Part shown: positions 59,326 to 64,000 of the stretch, in pieces
Layout of the letters: each line of letters opens with the position of its first letter
How positions within the stretch are numbered: position 1 is the stretch's first letter
From: Microcaldota archaeon
Lineage (GTDB): Archaea; Micrarchaeota; Micrarchaeia; Norongarragalinales; UBA97
Length of the DNA stretch: 64,000 bases
Direction: 5' to 3'
Assembly: GCA_016194335.1 (NCBI GenBank)
Contig: JACQBR010000011.1
Span: forward strand, 1-64,000
Notes under the pieces: model-generated
Databases searched by the model: none
Told to the model about the DNA's origin: nothing
Seen by the model: only the letters and a program-made list of their open reading frames with translations
Program-made: the position numbers and the translations under genes

Positions 59326-61518
59326 ATGCAGTCCGAATCGGGAAAACTCCCTCCAAACCACTTGCTCCTCCCCGCAGTGGCCCTGCTTTCGTTCCTTGCC
59401 CTCGCGGGGTTTTCCTACGCGCAGGCGGCCGGATGCGCGCCATTCCTCACGGTCAATTCTGAAAACTCAAAGCGCGTGGTGCAGGGAAGCGCGGCGGCGT
59501 ATGCAATACAAGTTTCCAACGCCGGCGCCTCGACGCAGTCCGTTTCAGTGGATGCAATATGCCCCACTCCGCTGCAATGCGAATTTTCCGGCCTTCCCAC
59601 GCCATTCAACCTCGCAACGGGCCAGTCGCAAGCCGTCACGCTCAACGTGAATACGCCGGGGGCGCTTGGGAACTACTCTCTTGCGTTGCAGGTTTTCGGC
59701 GGCGGAGGCTCGTGCCTCGAGGAAAGGGCGCTCAACCTCACGGTGGACCCCAATCCCGTGCAGCCAAGCGCATCGAACGAGTTCTTCTCCGCAACCCTCA
59801 GTTCCGACGACGCGATTGTCCAGCCGGGGGAGAGCGCGTTCTGGACCCTCGTGGTGCAGAGCAGGCTTGAGGACAGGCAGTTCGTGAGCGTGATGCACGG
59901 CAAAGGCGAGGGGAACCTGCTTGAGAGCAGCACGTTTGCCAACCCCGACGTATTCCCACTTCTTGCGGGAGAGGAGAAGACCGTTCCCATCGAGGTGGGA
60001 ATTCCGCCGTCAACCCCGGGGGGAGTGTACGATTTCATCCTCAAAGTCAGGGGCGTTAACGCGCAGGGGCGCGCGTATGACGTTGACCTGCCCGTGCGGC
60101 TTTACGTCTTTTCCCCGACGCTTTCACTCCAGCTTCTCAGCGCGCCTGCAAGCGGCGAGTGCGCAAGCGCGAACGGCGGCAACGCCACTTACCGCGATTA
60201 CCAAATAAAGAACTACGGCGGGATTGAAGGGCCGTTTCGCGTGGAACTCGGCAATGCGGGAGCGCCGTTCGTCTCGGTTGACAAGAACGTGCTGCAGATT
60301 GCCAAGGGCGAGACCGCGACGCTGCGCGTGACGGCGGCACCGGTTATGAACGCGCCTGCCGCCAGAAGTTACTATTCAATCGTCCTGCGCTACAACGATT
60401 ACGCCGCGCTGCGCATCGACGACTGCGCGGGCGTTTCGGAAGTGCGCGGGCTTGAGGCGCTGGGCCTGCGTGAAATCGTGCTGCCCCGGGGCGAAAGCAC
60501 CTCAATACCGTTCAGCGTCAGGAACTCGGGAAGCGTTGCCACCGAGTATTCCATCGACTACAACCCCCAGCCCATCGCAGGGGTGTTCATGGAGATTGAC
60601 CCGAAGGTGTTCACATTGGGAGTGGGGCAGGGGCTGCAGGGAAGCATCACGTTCCTCCCGACAGTTTCCGCACCGCTGGGCGCCCCGCAGGACATTCCAA
60701 TCTCCATCCACGCGACGAACTTCTCCAAGCCCGTCACCCTCAGGGTGAAAATAGTTGCCGACAACCGCACTTCATTCCTCACTATCAGGCCCACATCGCT
60801 CGTCGCGGTTGAAGGCGCGCCTTCGCAAACCGCGATTGCCGTGGGCAACGGGGGGGACGACGCCCTCCAGTCGGTTGTGCTTGCGGTTGAGGGCATTCCC
60901 AAGGCGTGGGTGCAGGTGAGGCCCTCCGCCCAGGACATTGCCGGCCGCAAGGGCCGGGACTACCTCGTCACGTTCAGCGTTCCCAAAGGGTTCGTCCAAG
61001 GAAGCGCAGACCGGCAGACCATTCCGTTCGGCCTCGTTGCCGCAAGCGGCCTTGAAAGCGTGCGGAAGGACGCGGAGCTCGCCATCATCAGGCCAGTGCG
61101 CAAACTCGACGCCAAAGTTGCCTCGGTAGAGCCGGTCACGGCCCCGGACGGAAGGACCCTAAGCGTGAGCGTGAAGATTGCAGTCACCAACGCGGGGAAC
61201 GTGCGCGAGGAGGACATTGACGCAAGCGTCCCATTCTCCGCCGCCTTCGTCGCCACTTCCTCCGACCGCCCTACGCTCGAGCCCGGCTCGGCGCAATTCG
61301 TGACGGTGACGCTTGCGCCCACGGTGGATTCGCCCGAGCAGGACGTGCCGATCATCCTGCGCAGCACCCAAGGCGGGCAAACCACACAGACGGTGAGGGT
61401 GCCGGCAATGGGCAAGAACCCCGCAGGCGCCTCTTCGGACAACGGCCTATTCCTGCGGGTGGGCGCAATCGTCCTGCTCCTAATTGCAATCGCCGCCCTG
61501 CTTAACAGGAGGGATTGA
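59326..61518 (+). CDS. Large secreted/surface protein with repeated Ig/CARDB/NPCBM-like domains and C-terminal TM
   Basis: Signal peptide; repeats of NSGSVATEY/NAGNVREED-type beta domains; C-term LFLRVGAIVLLLIAIAALLNRRD. Confidence 0.8.
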   Translation: MQSESGKLPPNHLLLPAVALLSFLALAGFSYAQAAGCAPFLTVNSENSKRVVQGSAAAYAIQVSNAGASTQSVSVDAICPTPLQCEFSGLPTPFNLATGQSQAVTLNVNTPGALGNYSLALQVFGGGGSCLEERALNLTVDPNPVQPSASNEFFSATLSSDDAIVQPGESAFWTLVVQSRLEDRQFVSVMHGKGEGNLLESSTFANPDVFPLLAGEEKTVPIEVGIPPSTPGGVYDFILKVRGVNAQGRAYDVDLPVRLYVFSPTLSLQLLSAPASGECASANGGNATYRDYQIKNYGGIEGPFRVELGNAGAPFVSVDKNVLQIAKGETATLRVTAAPVMNAPAARSYYSIVLRYNDYAALRIDDCAGVSEVRGLEALGLREIVLPRGESTSIPFSVRNSGSVATEYSIDYNPQPIAGVFMEIDPKVFTLGVGQGLQGSITFLPTVSAPLGAPQDIPISIHATNFSKPVTLRVKIVADNRTSFLTIRPTSLVAVEGAPSQTAIAVGNGGDDALQSVVLAVEGIPKAWVQVRPSAQDIAGRKGRDYLVTFSVPKGFVQGSADRQTIPFGLVAASGLESVRKDAELAIIRPVRKLDAKVASVEPVTAPDGRTLSVSVKIAVTNAGNVREEDIDASVPFSAAFVATSSDRPTLEPGSAQFVTVTLAPTVDSPEQDVPIILRSTQGGQTTQTVRVPAMGKNPAGASSDNGLFLRVGAIVLLLIAIAALLNRRD

Positions 61519-61738
61519 CGGCACGCCGGGACGCAACTGTACCATTCGATCCTCATCGGCAAGCACCCCTCAATCACCGACGGGGCGTCCGCCATCATAT
61601 CGATCCATTGAGGCGTCCCAATAAAGAGGCAGGCACTGGCCGCAGGCGGCGCTGATTGTTACCATTCGCCAGATACGACATTCGGAAAGGTTTTTATTGC
61701 CCCCTCGGCCTAATTTAGTGGAGGGGTGGTATTTTCCA

Positions 61739-63289
61739 ATGGCAGACCTTTTCACTATTGGCGCAATCATAGTCGTAATCGCACTCATCATAATTGACGC
61801 GTACGCATTTGCGAGGCTGCGCGAGAGCCAGCGCGCGCTGCAACGGGCGGAGGGGGATGCGAGGCACGCGCTCGCCAGCAAACTTGACGACGTGCATTCG
61901 CGCGTGAGGGCGCACATGGAGCCCCGCACCAACACCTTCTCACACGCTGAAATCATCACTTCGCGCGAGAGGACCGCCGGCTTTGACGGGACCCTCCCGG
62001 TGAAGGGAAGCGTGGAAATGGACGAAGCAAGAATGACGCCCTCCCCAAGCACCGACGTCGCGGAAATACACGCTGCGCCCTCATTCTCGAAGGAAGAGCT
62101 GGAGCGGCTCGAACAGGTGGAGGGCAAGCTTGACGACCTCAAGGTGCTCGAAAGGAAAATCGAGGTGATGGAAAAGGAGTCCAAAAGCCACGATGAAGTC
62201 GAGCTTGAGGCGGTGAACCGGAAGCTTGCGGAGATTGAGGAGAAGATTCTTGAAATCACCACCGACGAGTCGGGCCACGAGACGCTGGACAAGGCAAAGC
62301 AGGCCTACGAGCAACTGAGGGAGATTGAAGGGCGGCTCAACGGGCTTGAGGAAAGGTCGGCCGAACGCGAGGAGGCGATGGAACCCACCATCCGGCAGTA
62401 CGACGAGATGGTGAGGGAAATGCGCCAAAAGTCCCAAGAACTCCAGAAGGCCAGCGACGGCATGCCCGTCACGTCCGCAACGATGGGCGAGACGGTATCG
62501 AAGCTGGAGGAAAAACTCAAGGAAATGGAAGGCAGGTTCGAAAGCCAGTTCCTCTCCATTGACGAGAAGGCAGGCAAGGCGCTCAAAAGCGCCCAGAAGG
62601 GCGTGAGGCGCGTGGAGAGGAAGGCGAAGACGGCCCTTGCCCGCGCCGAAGAGAAGGCGCTCAAAGAGGCGCGAAGGGCCAGGATTGAAGCCAAGCGAAT
62701 GGCGAAACGGAAGGCGGAAGACGAAAGGAAGCTTGCAAACAAGGTCAAGAGGGAAGCCCGCAAGATTGCAATGAGGACAACCGAAGAAGCCAAGCTCGAG
62801 GCGAGGAAGGCAGGACGGGAAGCCCGCAAGATTGCAATCAGGTCAACCGAAGAAGCCAAGCTCGAGGCGGGCAAGGCAAAGCGCGCGGCGAGAAGGGCGG
62901 CTGCCAAGACCACCCTCGCGGAGGAAGAGGCGCGCAAGGCAAGCGCCTCCGCAAGAAAAACCGCCCGCAGCATCAACACCAAAATCAGCGTTGCGGTGAA
63001 GGAAAGCATGCCGGCAAAAAAGGGAAAGAACGGAATGGCGAAGAAAGCGACTTCGGGAAAAGGCAAGGCCGCCGGGAAAAGCGGGAAGCGCCCGAGCAAA
63101 GCCAGGAAGCCCACCGTGAAGAGAACCGCCAAAACCGCCCTCACCGCTGGCAAGCCCGCAAAAACCAAGAGGGCCAAAGTCTCATTCACGCGCGAAGGGA
63201 GAAAGCCGGCCAAGGCGCAAACGGCGGGGCAGACCACCGTCACGGTTGAAAGCAGCAACGCCGAACGGCCCAAGATTACGGTGGGCTAA
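61739..63289 (+). CDS. TM-anchored coiled-coil protein with Lys/Ala-rich H1-like tail
   Basis: N-term TM FTIGAIIVVIALIIIDAYAFA; heptad-rich middle; basic C-term KKATSGKGKAAGKSGKRPSKARKPTVKRTAKTA. Confidence 0.75.
   Translation: MADLFTIGAIIVVIALIIIDAYAFARLRESQRALQRAEGDARHALASKLDDVHSRVRAHMEPRTNTFSHAEIITSRERTAGFDGTLPVKGSVEMDEARMTPSPSTDVAEIHAAPSFSKEELERLEQVEGKLDDLKVLERKIEVMEKESKSHDEVELEAVNRKLAEIEEKILEITTDESGHETLDKAKQAYEQLREIEGRLNGLEERSAEREEAMEPTIRQYDEMVREMRQKSQELQKASDGMPVTSATMGETVSKLEEKLKEMEGRFESQFLSIDEKAGKALKSAQKGVRRVERKAKTALARAEEKALKEARRARIEAKRMAKRKAEDERKLANKVKREARKIAMRTTEEAKLEARKAGREARKIAIRSTEEAKLEAGKAKRAARRAAAKTTLAEEEARKASASARKTARSINTKISVAVKESMPAKKGKNGMAKKATSGKGKAAGKSGKRPSKARKPTVKRTAKTALTAGKPAKTKRAKVSFTREGRKPAKAQTAGQTTVTVESSNAERPKITVG
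62751..62882 (+). repeat. Tandem 66-bp (22-aa) duplication within coiled-coil gene
   Basis: gggaagcccgcaagattgcaat... at 62751 repeats at 62817 with few differences. Confidence 0.85.
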
Positions 63290-63362
63290 ATTACGCAAGG
63301 CACGCCGGGGGAAATGAGAAACGGGCATTGGTTTTAAAGCCAAGCCCGAACATAATTGGCGA

Positions 63363-64000
63363 GTGGAGAAACTCCGGCCGCGCATCTTTTTCTTTCTGCT
63401 TCTTTCCCTGCTCCTGCCGACAATAGCCTTCAACGGCGCGAAGAGCTTCTACTTCCCCCACGCGCAGGTTTCATACGGCGTTTCGGAAGACGGGAGCGTG
63501 AACGCGTCGGAAGAGCTCACGTTCAGCTTCTCCGGCGCCTACTCGTTTGCCTACAGGGATTTTCCGCAAGGGCAGTGGAATTACGAGAGGATAAGGGTTT
63601 TTGAGAAAACTGCGGCAGGGCTTGAGGAAAAGCAGGCTTACACCTCCTACTCGGGAAACAACCTGCGGGCGCAGTGGAATTACGGCGCTGAAAACGAGCA
63701 GCGGACGTTTGTCATCACCTACCTTGTCAAAAACGCAATCACCTCTTACGACGACGCCTACGACTTCTATTGGAAAGTTTGGGGGGAGCAGTGGGACGCG
63801 CGCGTCTCGCGGCTTGACGCCACGGTGAAATTCCCCAAGCCACTCCACTCGGGTGCAAAGGTGTGGCTGCACCCCGCGCTTGACGCGCATTACGACTTGA
63901 ATGGCGACACCCTGTCCATAAGCGCAAACAACATCCCTCCAAGGACTTTCCTTGAATTCCGAATCCTCTTCAACAAGGAGGCGCTTGTAGGCGGCGCGAT
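63363..64000 (+). CDS. DUF2207-like membrane protein, 3' truncated by window end
   Basis: GTG start; VEKLRPRIFFFLLLSLLLPTIAFNGAKSFYFPHAQVSYGVSEDGSVNASEELTFSFSGAYSFAYRDFP; frame open to end. Confidence 0.8.
   Translation, partial: MEKLRPRIFFFLLLSLLLPTIAFNGAKSFYFPHAQVSYGVSEDGSVNASEELTFSFSGAYSFAYRDFPQGQWNYERIRVFEKTAAGLEEKQAYTSYSGNNLRAQWNYGAENEQRTFVITYLVKNAITSYDDAYDFYWKVWGEQWDARVSRLDATVKFPKPLHSGAKVWLHPALDAHYDLNGDTLSISANNIPPRTFLEFRILFNKEALVGGA

Noticed and set aside
1-64000. CRISPR array
   Set aside because: No regularly spaced direct repeats of CRISPR size seen; the dual-hairpin elements are not regularly arrayed.

Overview
The window is a gene-dense, mostly GC-rich (by eye) chromosomal segment that is most likely archaeal. 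Evidence: an intron-split tRNA-Gly without an encoded CCA, a KaiC-family ATPase, RtcB plus archease, class II NrdJ, a membrane S16 protease and DUF5678. A DPANN/Diapherotrites-like source is a guess. Readable blocks: (i) a shikimate-to-Phe/Tyr operon, aroF-aroB-aroK/aroD fusion-aroE-aroC-pheA-tyrA-aroA (1.4-10.1 kb); (ii) nrdR-hypothetical-glutaredoxin-nrdJ preceded by NrdR-box-like sites; (iii) a DAP-type lysine operon, dapA-dapB-lysC-asd-lysA-dapL (21.4-28.4 kb, minus strand); (iv) a surface-sugar cluster (30.4-36.1 kb); (v) an accessory stretch starting at tRNA-Gly (36.4-45.2 kb) with ParB-like, Schlafen-AlbA-like, truncated restriction, AbiE-like pair, truncated Pif1-SEC-C and broken HerA-like genes; (vi) a dCMP/dTMP/folate cluster (49.3-52 kb); (vii) an rtcB-cobW-archease operon; (viii) secreted/membrane proteins and an ECF-sigma-like gene (56-64 kb). 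Main items for follow-up: a family of ~92-95 bp dual-hairpin elements with conserved borders and covarying stems (15.9-16.16 kb and 22.7 kb); a tRNA-Gly(CCC) with two mutually similar introns plus a related element next to wecB; a sigma-70/ECF-like gene, a GGDEF protein, a RelA/SpoT protein and NrdR in an apparently archaeal genome; and a wHTH-TM-ectodomain protein with a palindrome in the divergent lysine-operon promoter.
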